DNA from: an uncultured Bacteroidales bacterium
GTDB lineage: Bacteria > Bacteroidota > Bacteroidia > Bacteroidales > Muribaculaceae
Length of the DNA: 45,669 bases
Reading direction: 5' to 3'
Assembly (NCBI GenBank): GCA_902772965.1
Contig: CACYCT010000074.1
Location: forward strand, 1-45,669
Below the pieces are notes generated by a model. That model saw only the letters and a list, made by a program, of their open reading frames with translations, made no database searches and was not told where the DNA came from. Position numbers and translations under genes: made by a program. Shown here piece by piece: positions 1 through 7,364 of this stretch. Each line of letters begins with the position of its first letter. Within the stretch, counting starts at the first letter, position 1.

Positions 1-56
1 AGATGATTTTTGGCTTTTAGGGGCTGACGCGCGGTGCCAACATACGCCTCCCAATC

Positions 57-1109
57 ATGCGCCATCACTCCAAATTTCGGAAGAGGCCGAAAAAAGACGA
101 GTTCTACACCCAACTCGCTGACATCGAGCGCGAACTCGGGCACTACTGGCACCACTTCCGCGACAAAATCGTGCTCTGCAACTGCGACGACCCCTACGAG
201 AGCAATTTCTTCAAGTACTTCGCGCTGCGTTTCAATCAATTAGGCTTAAAGAAACTGATATGCACCTGCTATGACGGCTCTCCCGTTATGGGCACGCAGT
301 TATCGGTTTTCGGACTCGACAAAGACGGAGCGCAGAAGAAACTGGCATACAAGGTGGAAATCACCGAAGTGACCGACTGTAACGGCGACGGCGCGGTGGA
401 TTTGGCCGATGTGGAGTATCTGATTCAGAACGGCAGGAACGTGCTCTCATGCTTGAAAGGCAACGGCGATTTCCGCAACCCCGAATGCGTTGAACTGCTG
501 CGACAAGCCGACATCGTGGTCACCAACCCGCCATTCTCGCTTTTCAGGGAATACATCGGGCAACTGATTGAGTACGGAAAGAAGTTTATTATTGTAGGGC
601 ATCAAAATGCGATTACCTATAAAGAAGTATTTCCGCTGATTAAGGAGAATAAGGTGTGGTTAGGTTATGGTTTTAGAGGCGCCGCTACGCATTTCTTTTC
701 TCCTTATGAAGATGTTGCAGCAGCGGGAGACCATCGCAAGAATATGATTCGGGTGTCTGGTGTGACATGGTTTACCAATCTCGACATACCTAAGCGAAAC
801 GAGGAACTTGTCTTAATCTGCCGCTACTCCCCCGAAGCCTATCCGCATTACGATAACTACAACGCCATCGAAGTGGGAAAAACGGCTGACATACCCTATG
901 ATTGGACAGGCGTGATGGGCGTGCCGGTCACGTTTCTCGATAAGTATAACCCCAATCAGTTTGAGATTATCGGAGCCACTGAAAGTGAAGGCAAGGGCTT
1001 TTCAAATGGCTTATGGACACAAAGCGCTCAGATTGCCCAGGCAATGGTAAAAGGCCAGAAGAAATATAAACGTATATTTATCCGCAACAAACACCCCCGA
1101 ACAATATGA
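57..1109 (+). CDS. EcoRI-family adenine-specific DNA methyltransferase
   Basis: The protein has 350 residues and resembles the EcoRI-type N6-adenine methyltransferase family, enzymes that methylate adenine in a DNA recognition site using S-adenosylmethionine. The clearest motif is NPPF at residues 157-160, the catalytic motif IV of amino-methyltransferases, in the context ADIVVTNPPFSLFREY. The N-terminal DEFYTQ (about residues 14-19) is also typical of this family. Residues 107-118 form a D-x-N-x-D-G-x-V-D-x-x-D loop that looks like a calcium-binding EF-hand; I recall similar loops in relatives. The start at 57 is the first ATG after an in-frame stop at 18-20, and no ribosome binding site is evident, so the true start is uncertain. 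The gene overlaps the next by four bases (ATGA), which points to translational coupling with the DUF262-HNH nuclease. Bases of roughly 560-780 are richer in A/T than the flanks. Family assignment is fairly sure; specificity is unknown. Confidence 0.85.
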   Translation: MRHHSKFRKRPKKDEFYTQLADIERELGHYWHHFRDKIVLCNCDDPYESNFFKYFALRFNQLGLKKLICTCYDGSPVMGTQLSVFGLDKDGAQKKLAYKVEITEVTDCNGDGAVDLADVEYLIQNGRNVLSCLKGNGDFRNPECVELLRQADIVVTNPPFSLFREYIGQLIEYGKKFIIVGHQNAITYKEVFPLIKENKVWLGYGFRGAATHFFSPYEDVAAAGDHRKNMIRVSGVTWFTNLDIPKRNEELVLICRYSPEAYPHYDNYNAIEVGKTADIPYDWTGVMGVPVTFLDKYNPNQFEIIGATESEGKGFSNGLWTQSAQIAQAMVKGQKKYKRIFIRNKHPRTI

Positions 1110-2230
1110 TGACCATCACACCGATCGAAGTCACCGTGAGAGAAATCACCCGTGGCTACATCAACAACGATGAGCAAGGCGTACGCGGCTATGACGGCCG
1201 CCTCGACATTCGCCCGCCATACCAGCGAGAGTTTATCTACAACGACCGCGAGCAGCAAGCCGTCATCAACACCGTCTTGAACGGATATCCGCTGAACGTG
1301 ATGTACTGGGTTCACAGAAGCGAAGACGCCGACTGCCCCTTCGAAGTCATGGACGGACAACAACGAACCCTCGCACTATGCGAATATGTGGCCGGAAAAT
1401 TCTCGTTCGAGTTCAAGAACTTTTTCAACCAACCGGCCGACATTCAGCAAAAAATCCTGAACTATCGACTCACCGTCTACGTCTGCGAAGGCGAGGCTTC
1501 AGAGAAACTCGAATGGTTCAGAATCATCAACATCGCAGGCAAACCTCTCTATGAGCAGGAAATCAATAACGCGATTTATGCCGGACCGTTTGTGAGCGAT
1601 GCCAAACGCTACTTCTCGAAACTGAACTGCGCCGCATATCGACTTGGAAAAGACCTTGTTACAGGTGAGGTAAAGCGGCAGGACTTTCTGCGGAAAGCCC
1701 TCGAGTGGATAGCGCAACACGAAACCCGGCAAGGACATCCGCAAACCATCGTCGGCTATATGGCCGCGCACCAGCACGACCCGAACGCCAACAACCTGTG
1801 GACTTACTTTCAGCAGGTGCTCAACTGGGCAATCACCAACTTCGACCTGAAGCGGTTCAGAAAGATCATGAAAGGGCTGAATTGGGCTGAATACTACGAC
1901 CGCTTTTCCGCCGTCACACTCGACACATCAGCCCTGGCCGAGCAAATCTCTTCGCTGATGCGCGACAGCGAGGTGCAAAAGCCAACCGGTATCATTCCTT
2001 ATGTCCTGACCGGCGACGAACACCACCTGCAACTGCGGGCATTCCCCGAAGACATCAAACTCGCTGTCTGGGAGCGCCAAAAGCATCGTTGCCTGCTATG
2101 CGGCAAAGAGTTTGACTTCGAGTTTATGGAAGGCGACCACATCACGCCGTGGCGAGAGGGTGGACGCACGGTGATGGAAAACTGCCAAATGCTCTGCCGC
2201 GAGTGCAACCGCCGCAAAGGCAGCAAGTAA
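1106..2230 (+). CDS. DUF262 domain protein with C-terminal HNH endonuclease
   Basis: This 374-residue protein joins an N-terminal DUF262 (GmrS/ParB-like) domain to an HNH nuclease. The DUF262 signatures RPPYQREF (36-43) and DGQQR (83-87) are intact. The C-terminal 54 residues carry paired zinc-ligand cysteines (C329/C332 and C364/C367) and the HNH core D344-H345 with N359 and N368. DUF262 proteins with HNH-type nuclease domains are known from GmrSD type IV restriction, BrxU and SspE, where the DUF262 part senses modified DNA and hydrolyses nucleotides. Here the nuclease part is a classic HNH rather than the usual DUF1524. The start ATG overlaps the stop of the methyltransferase by four bases, so the two are almost surely co-expressed. 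I infer a restriction or modification-dependent defence role; whether methylation protects or provokes cleavage cannot be read from the sequence. Confidence 0.85.
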   Translation: MMTITPIEVTVREITRGYINNDEQGVRGYDGRLDIRPPYQREFIYNDREQQAVINTVLNGYPLNVMYWVHRSEDADCPFEVMDGQQRTLALCEYVAGKFSFEFKNFFNQPADIQQKILNYRLTVYVCEGEASEKLEWFRIINIAGKPLYEQEINNAIYAGPFVSDAKRYFSKLNCAAYRLGKDLVTGEVKRQDFLRKALEWIAQHETRQGHPQTIVGYMAAHQHDPNANNLWTYFQQVLNWAITNFDLKRFRKIMKGLNWAEYYDRFSAVTLDTSALAEQISSLMRDSEVQKPTGIIPYVLTGDEHHLQLRAFPEDIKLAVWERQKHRCLLCGKEFDFEFMEGDHITPWREGGRTVMENCQMLCRECNRRKGSK

Positions 2231-2328
2231 TTCAATTCTCTCACGTACATGGGCGTATATGGGAAATTGAAGAGTAAAGAGTAGAGAGTGGTGAATCGGT
2301 TTCGATTTGCGGGTGGATTCATTCGGAT

Positions 2329-2359
2329 TTTGGGCTTTCGGACTTTTTTACTAACTTTA
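2329..2359 (+). promoter_or_regulatory. Bacteroidetes-type promoter for the NAGPA protein
   Basis: A TTTG at 2329-2332 is followed after 19 bases by TAACTTTA at 2352-2359, one base off the TAnnTTTG -7 consensus. It lies 25 bases before the start of the phosphodiester glycosidase gene. Confidence 0.55.
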
Positions 2360-2384
2360 CGGCCTGAAAACAAAATACACGCAT

Positions 2385-4814
2385 ATGAAGAAGATTCTAC
2401 TACTTTTGCACGCACTCGTGGCCTCGATAACCGCAATGGCCTCCGTCACCATCGGCGACCGTACCTATCAGGCCGACACGCTTTGGCGCCGGCAAGTGGG
2501 GCCGGGCATAACAACAACCATCGTCCGTCTGCCCGAATACCCCCTCAACATCTACATCACCCAGACCGACCTCAACAACCCGCATAACCGCGTGGAAACA
2601 ACCCTCGGACACAACACCGTCGGACGAACCGAAACTCTCGTAAACGCGGCAAAACGACAACGAACACCCACCAAACGCCCCATCGTGGCCTGCAACGGAA
2701 ATTTCTGGTGCGTGTCATCCGAATTCCCGCACAGCCAATACGAACTCGGCACGCCGTACTGCTCTGTGGTGAGAAACGACACGATTTATGTCAACGCCGA
2801 GACTAACGACGACCGATGGAGTTACGGACCGCACCACACCGGAGGCACCGCCATCAGCCGGGACAAGCGACTCTTCTTCGACATCATCACCCCCGCGGGC
2901 ACCATCAGCGGAGAAAACCTGACCGCGCCCATCGAGTTCTCAACCGTCAACCGGCGAAACCTGCCAAACTCCATCACCTTCTGGACCCCGGCCTACAGCC
3001 GGACACGCGAGTTTGAAAGCAACTGGGTGTCCTATGTGGAAAAAGGAACCGCCAACGCCGACAACTACTACCTCATGCTCGAACCCGACAGCCGCTGGGC
3101 CATCAACGGGGAGATGACCTTCACCGTAGAGAAAATCGTCACCAACGCCGACCGGCAAACGCTCGGACAATACGACGCCTGCTTCACCTGCACCGGCGAC
3201 AAGAAAGCACTCATGGCGCAACTCCGCGAAGGCGACCGGATTACGGTAAACTACGGCATGACCGTCGGTTGGGACAACGACACACGGCAAACTCCACAAA
3301 TCGAGAACATGATCGAAGGACTCGCGCTCGTGATGAAAAACGACACGCTCACCTACCGGAACTACGACGACACATACAACACCAAAACCTACTCGCGCAC
3401 ACTCTACGGCGCAAGCGCCGACCGGAAACACCTCTCGATGATGGTCATCGACATGTCGCAAAGCAAACGCTACGGGCGCTCGGCCGGCTGCAACACCGAA
3501 ACGGCCTGCCTGATTCTGAAAAGCCTCTGCCCCGACGTGAGCAACATCGTCTCGATGGACGCCGGAGGCTCGGCCATGATGCTCGTCAACGGCGAAATCA
3601 TCAGCACCACCACCGAAGGCACACCCCGCGCCATCGCATGCGGCTGGATGGTCGAAGCCATCGGTGAAGAGGACAGCGTCGTGACTTCCATCGCCTTCGA
3701 CGACTGGAGAGTGGACGCACCCGTGTTTTCAAGTTACACCCCCGTGATTCTCGGTTACAACGCGCGCGGCGAACTGGTCAACACCGACGTGCGCGGATTC
3801 ACCCTCACCTGCGATCCCACGCTCGGCACCACCTCGGGCGACACCTTCACCGCCTCGGGAAACATTACCTCCGGCACACTCACCGCCACACTCGGCAACG
3901 CCACCGCTACCGTCACCGTTCGCACACTCGACGCGCAACCGGCCATCACACTGCGCCCCAACATCCTGCTCGACGACCGCGAATATCCCATCGAGGTCAC
4001 CGCCGACATAGCCGACAAGTCATACCCCTACGACCCGTCGAGACTCGGCTGGACCATCAACAACACCGCCGTTGCCTCGCTCAACAACGGCACACTGCGC
4101 GGAATCGCCAACGGAACAGCGCAAATCACCTGCCAAATCGGAACCTTCCTCGACACCGCGCAGGTAACCGTCGAAATCCCCGACACATCGATTATTTTGC
4201 AGGATTTTGACAACTGGACACTCAGAGCCTCCGGAGCGAAAGACATCAACCTCGCCGGCGACGGAACCCTCAGTTTCACATACTCCGGCGGCCGTGCGCC
4301 ATATATCTCCGCACGGAAAGACATCACCTTCTATTCCCTGCCCGACACCGTTGCACTCGAGTTCACCACCACCCTACCCCTCGACTACATCCAAATCGAC
4401 GCGCGCAACCGCGACATGACCTCAACCAACTACGTCAAATACGGCGAAGAAACCGGTTATGAGGCCGGCCAACGCCACCGCCTCGCCATAGACATGGACC
4501 AACTCGGCGGAGCCGACAACGTGGGCACCTACCCCATCGGCTTGCGCGAAATCAAATTCGTGCCCTCGAAGAGCGCGACTTCAGGCGGGCACGTCATCAA
4601 CATCCACCGCCTCTACAGCCACTACACCGCCCACACGGCACACATAACCGGCGACCTTGACACCGACGGCCGCGTCGACGTGAGTGACCTCAACCTGCTG
4701 ATCAACATCATGCTCGGCGCGGCACCCGAAACTCCACTCGCCGACATCGACCACAGCGGCTCCACCGACGTGGCCGACCTGAACACGCTCATCAACATCA
4801 TCTTGGAAAAATAA
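2385..4814 (+). CDS. Secreted phosphodiester glycosidase (NAGPA) family protein with dockerin-like tail
   Basis: The 809-residue product starts with a signal peptide (MKKILLLLHALVASITAMAS). Residues of about 60-430 form a phosphodiester glycosidase domain (PF09992, related to the uncovering enzyme NAGPA); its hallmark glycine-rich motif is seen as MDAGGSAMMLVNGE near residue 390. Next come Ig-like (Big_2-like) segments at about 435-600, a beta-rich module, and a C-terminal pair of EF-hand-like repeats (GDLDTDGRVDVSDLN and DIDHSGSTDVADLN, each followed by LI-N-I), i.e. a dockerin-like domain at about 757-809. The enzyme family cleaves sugar-phosphodiester bonds, for example in glycopolymers, but the substrate here is unknown. 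The gene has its own promoter-like element and stands alone. I see no cohesin in the window, so the tail more likely serves sorting or stability than cellulosome assembly. Confidence 0.8.
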   Translation: MKKILLLLHALVASITAMASVTIGDRTYQADTLWRRQVGPGITTTIVRLPEYPLNIYITQTDLNNPHNRVETTLGHNTVGRTETLVNAAKRQRTPTKRPIVACNGNFWCVSSEFPHSQYELGTPYCSVVRNDTIYVNAETNDDRWSYGPHHTGGTAISRDKRLFFDIITPAGTISGENLTAPIEFSTVNRRNLPNSITFWTPAYSRTREFESNWVSYVEKGTANADNYYLMLEPDSRWAINGEMTFTVEKIVTNADRQTLGQYDACFTCTGDKKALMAQLREGDRITVNYGMTVGWDNDTRQTPQIENMIEGLALVMKNDTLTYRNYDDTYNTKTYSRTLYGASADRKHLSMMVIDMSQSKRYGRSAGCNTETACLILKSLCPDVSNIVSMDAGGSAMMLVNGEIISTTTEGTPRAIACGWMVEAIGEEDSVVTSIAFDDWRVDAPVFSSYTPVILGYNARGELVNTDVRGFTLTCDPTLGTTSGDTFTASGNITSGTLTATLGNATATVTVRTLDAQPAITLRPNILLDDREYPIEVTADIADKSYPYDPSRLGWTINNTAVASLNNGTLRGIANGTAQITCQIGTFLDTAQVTVEIPDTSIILQDFDNWTLRASGAKDINLAGDGTLSFTYSGGRAPYISARKDITFYSLPDTVALEFTTTLPLDYIQIDARNRDMTSTNYVKYGEETGYEAGQRHRLAIDMDQLGGADNVGTYPIGLREIKFVPSKSATSGGHVINIHRLYSHYTAHTAHITGDLDTDGRVDVSDLNLLINIMLGAAPETPLADIDHSGSTDVADLNTLINIILEK

Positions 4815-4882
4815 GTTCCCTGATTGGCGAGTTCAACAGTGGCCTGAAATTTCACTTGACACGTGTCTCGCTTACAGAGCAT

Positions 4883-5016
4883 AATGTTGTCTAAGTTGTT
4901 CGGGTTGTCGTTATTCCTATCCGCAACAACCCGAATAACCTGAAATATATCATGTTGTTTCGGAGTTTTTTAGACATAAAGACAGAACCGGGTGATGCTG
5001 TGGGACATAAAGACAA
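4883..5016. repeat. Dispersed intergenic repeat, copy 1
   Basis: These 134 bases align without gaps to 17301-17434, with about 12 differences by eye. The unit begins AATGTTGTCTAAGTTG, contains an inverted repeat (TTGTTCGGGTTG at 4896-4907 against CAACCCGAATAA at 4926-4937, with one G-U wobble in RNA), and ends with two GACATAAAGACA copies (4973-4984 and 5004-5015). The first copy follows a T-run. It lies in the 378-base gap 4815-5192 between convergent genes. Confidence 0.8.
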
Positions 5017-5119
5017 AACTCCCGTAAATTGACACATTACACTGCTGTTCAACTTCTTCGAGGTTGCGGCGGAGGGAGGTTGCCATCCCCAAAAACATTA
5101 CAGAGCCCAAAATAAACGT

Positions 5120-5149
5120 CGGAGCGTGTAACAGACGCTACACGCTCCG
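5120..5149 (-). terminator. Intrinsic terminator of the zinc-ribbon gene
   Basis: A perfect 11-bp inverted repeat (CGGAGCGTGTA at 5120-5130, TACACGCTCCG at 5139-5149) with an 8-base loop. On the minus strand it is followed by a T-rich stretch (ACGTTTATTTTG). It lies 44 bases after the stop at 5193. Confidence 0.8.
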
Positions 5150-5192
5150 AAGGTGTCAAGTCACGCTCGGTTCAGGTTCGGAGAGTTCCTCC

Positions 5193-5888
5193 TCAACACC
5201 CACTTCTTTCCGGCGGAACGATGGCGAACACTTTGGGGTCTTTCGCGCGGGCATGCTCGAGAATCTGTGAGGCGACGTGTTTGAGAAAGCCATTGTCAAC
5301 GCCTTCAATGTCTTCCTTGGATTCATTGGCAACGGTGAAGTTCTCAAGCAGGGCGATACACTGCTCAAACTGCCCGATTTCACGGTGCCACTCGGCTCTG
5401 AGCAACGGCATTTGCCCCGAATTTTCGTCTTTGTGCATCTCGAGCAGCGCCTCGATGTGGGGCTGTAGGGCCGCATAGTCGGCCTCTGTGGGCGCAGGCT
5501 TCTCCACATCGTCACTCTCGTCCTCAGTCGGGCGGAAGAAGGTGTCGTTGAACGCCCAGAGAACGTAGATGTGGAAGTTGTGTCGTTCTTGATCGTTGGT
5601 GAGCTGGTCTTTGAGTTGCTCGTAGGCTTCATTCATTTCGGCAAAAAAGAGTTCTCCGCGTTCGAAAGAGTAGTCTTCACCTTCCTCGTAAGGTTGGTTC
5701 CAAGTGAGGTAGTATTTCCCGCATTCGGGGCAACGTTGCACAGGTAAAACCCGAGGCATCATCGGAGCCACGGTTCGCGCGTCGGAGTAGTGAATTGCGT
5801 CAATGGTGTTGCCTGAAGCAAGCTCAAGCAGCGCTTTCTTTTGGCCGCAGTGGGGACAGGTAACGAGCCGTTCATTTGCTGGTAACAT
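5193..5888 (-). CDS. Zinc-ribbon protein of unknown function
   Basis: The product has 231 residues and I cannot assign a function. The N-terminus has two CPxCG knuckles (CPHCG at about residues 12-16 and CPECG near 53-57), so it should bind one zinc ion in a rubredoxin-like ribbon. The rest is charged and predicted largely helical, with TPR-like helix pairs around 70-110 and 140-215 and an acidic linker between. There is no signal peptide, so it is probably cytoplasmic. DUF2225-type proteins combine a similar zinc ribbon with helices and are a possible but unproven relation. It is transcribed alone, with a -7 box upstream at 5956-5963 and a strong terminator downstream. Confidence 0.7.
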   Translation of the reverse strand: MLPANERLVTCPHCGQKKALLELASGNTIDAIHYSDARTVAPMMPRVLPVQRCPECGKYYLTWNQPYEEGEDYSFERGELFFAEMNEAYEQLKDQLTNDQERHNFHIYVLWAFNDTFFRPTEDESDDVEKPAPTEADYAALQPHIEALLEMHKDENSGQMPLLRAEWHREIGQFEQCIALLENFTVANESKEDIEGVDNGFLKHVASQILEHARAKDPKVFAIVPPERSGC

Positions 5889-5955
5889 AGATTTGAGGTT
5901 TTAAAAAAGATGAATACAAACGGTGAATGCTATCACCAAAAAAACTTTCGATGGG

Positions 5956-5963
5956 CAAAGTTA
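5956..5963 (-). promoter_or_regulatory. -7 box for the zinc-ribbon gene
   Basis: The minus strand reads TAACTTTG here, a full match to TAnnTTTG, 67 bases upstream of the start codon at 5888. I see no clear -33 element. Confidence 0.5.
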
Positions 5964-6011
5964 TATCACCGCAATGACATATCCTGAGATTCCGGGAAAA
6001 AGTCGACTTTT

Positions 6012-6028
6012 TGTCAGGTCGCCTGACA
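6012..6028. promoter_or_regulatory. Palindrome in the divergent intergenic region
   Basis: TGTCAGGTCGCCTGACA is a perfect 7-bp dyad with a 3-base spacer. It lies between the divergent promoters of the zinc-ribbon gene and the aldolase gene and has operator-like dimensions. There is no direct proof of function. The rest of the 329-base gap 5889-6217 holds only the two promoters. Confidence 0.4.
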
Positions 6029-6133
6029 GACAAGTTTATTTCCCGGATTTGCTCTTTCTGATCGGTTTGCCACCAACACCACCATTTACCGGACCGACGT
6101 AATGATTAACAAAAGTGAATAGGGCTTATAAAG

Positions 6134-6164
6134 TTTCAGTACTTGAAAAAAAAGATTACTTTTG
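6134..6164 (+). promoter_or_regulatory. Promoter of the aldolase gene
   Basis: TACTTTTG at 6157-6164 matches the TAnnTTTG -7 consensus. A weak -33 (TTTC, 6134-6137) sits 19 bases upstream. The leader to the ATG at 6218 is about 45 bases and A-rich. Confidence 0.6.
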
Positions 6165-6217
6165 TGGTCGGAAAACAAACAAAACAACTAAACAACAGTT
6201 TCTAAAACAATACTACT

Positions 6218-7219
6218 ATGGTTAGTTACAAAGAGTTAGGCCTTGTGAACACGCGCGAGATGTTCGCCCGTGCCATCAATGGCGGATATGCCATTCCGGC
6301 ATTCAACTTCAACAACATGGAGCAGTTGCAGGCCATCATCAAAGCCGCTGCCGAAACCAAATCGCCTGTGATTCTGCAAGTGTCGTCAGGCGCGCGCAAG
6401 TATGCCAACCAAACGCTGCTCCGCTATATGGCCCAAGGCGCTGTCGAGTATGCGAAAGAACTCGGTTGGGAGCACCCGCAGATTGCACTCCACCTTGACC
6501 ACGGCAACAGTTTCGAACTCTGCAAGTCGTGTGTCGACTTCGGCTTCTCGTCGGTGATGATCGACGGCTCCGCGCTGCCCTATGAGGAGAACATCGCCCT
6601 GACCAAGCAAGTGGTCGAATACGCCCACCAGTTCGACGTCACCGTTGAGGCTGAGCTCGGCGTGCTCGCCGGCGTGGAAGACGAGGTTGCCGCCGAGGAA
6701 TCGCACTACACCAAGCCCGACGAGGTGATCGACTTCGCCACACGCTCGGGCTGCGACTCGCTCGCCATCTCCATCGGCACCAGCCACGGAGCCTACAAGT
6801 TCACTCCCGAGCAATGCACCGTTGACCCCAAAACCGGACGCCTCGTGCCGCCCCCGCTGGCATTCGACATCCTCGATGAAATCATGAAACGCCTGCCCGG
6901 CTTCCCCATCGTGCTCCACGGCTCGTCGAGCGTACCCCAAGAATACGTCGACATCATCAACGCCAACGGCGGAGCCATGCCCAACGCCGTGGGTATCCCC
7001 GAAGAGCAACTGCGCCGCGCCGCCAAGAGCGCCGTGTGCAAAATCAACATCGACTCCGACAGCCGTCTGGCCTTCACCGCCGCCGTGCGCCGCGTGTTAA
7101 CAGAGAAACCCGGCGAGTTCGACCCGCGCAAATACTGCGGTCCCGCACGCGACGAGATGGAGAAACTCTACAAGCACAAAATCATCGAAGTGCTCGGAAG
7201 CGACGGAAAAGCGCTCTGA
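6218..7219 (+). CDS. fba: Class II fructose-bisphosphate aldolase
   Basis: The enzyme cleaves fructose 1,6-bisphosphate to dihydroxyacetone phosphate and glyceraldehyde 3-phosphate in glycolysis and makes it in gluconeogenesis, in the cytoplasm, using zinc. The 333 residues cover the whole family fold. LHLDHG at 91-96 holds the catalytic aspartate (D94) and a zinc histidine (H95); VEAELG, the ISIGTSHG loop and the VLHGSSS phosphate-binding loop follow in the expected order, with NIDSDSRLAFT near the end. The start ATG follows an A-rich leader with no Shine-Dalgarno. It is a single-gene unit between its own promoter and a strong terminator. GC-ending codons are used heavily, as expected for a highly expressed gene here. 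Confidence 0.96.
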   Translation: MVSYKELGLVNTREMFARAINGGYAIPAFNFNNMEQLQAIIKAAAETKSPVILQVSSGARKYANQTLLRYMAQGAVEYAKELGWEHPQIALHLDHGNSFELCKSCVDFGFSSVMIDGSALPYEENIALTKQVVEYAHQFDVTVEAELGVLAGVEDEVAAEESHYTKPDEVIDFATRSGCDSLAISIGTSHGAYKFTPEQCTVDPKTGRLVPPPLAFDILDEIMKRLPGFPIVLHGSSSVPQEYVDIINANGGAMPNAVGIPEEQLRRAAKSAVCKINIDSDSRLAFTAAVRRVLTEKPGEFDPRKYCGPARDEMEKLYKHKIIEVLGSDGKAL

Positions 7220-7238
7220 AACAAACCGCAATCAAATC

Positions 7239-7289
7239 AAAGGTGGGTTCTATAAATTCCGAATCACGGAATCTATGGAACCCACTTTT
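7239..7289. terminator. Strong terminator after the aldolase gene
   Basis: Arms 7239-7261 and 7267-7289 form a 23-bp stem with three non-Watson-Crick positions and a short AATCA loop, ending in TTTT and followed by more T-rich sequence. The left arm begins with AAA, so it may work in both directions. Confidence 0.8.
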
Positions 7290-7310
7290 CAATCTTTTTC
7301 ACGACTTTTC

Positions 7311-7343
7311 TTGCCCACACACCGAACAGAATCAGTAACTTTG
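7311..7343 (+). promoter_or_regulatory. Promoter of the dsbD operon
   Basis: TAACTTTG at 7336-7343 matches the -7 consensus. TTG at 7311-7313 is a possible -33 at a slightly long spacing of 22 bases. The dsbD start lies at 7365. Confidence 0.6.
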
Positions 7344-7364
7344 CGCCAAATTTGACTCCCAACA

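Noticed and set aside
2385..4814. Cellulosome component because of the dockerin-like tail
   Set aside because: No cohesin or scaffoldin is visible and the same tail occurs on an LRR protein; in Bacteroidales such tails are not evidence for cellulosomes.
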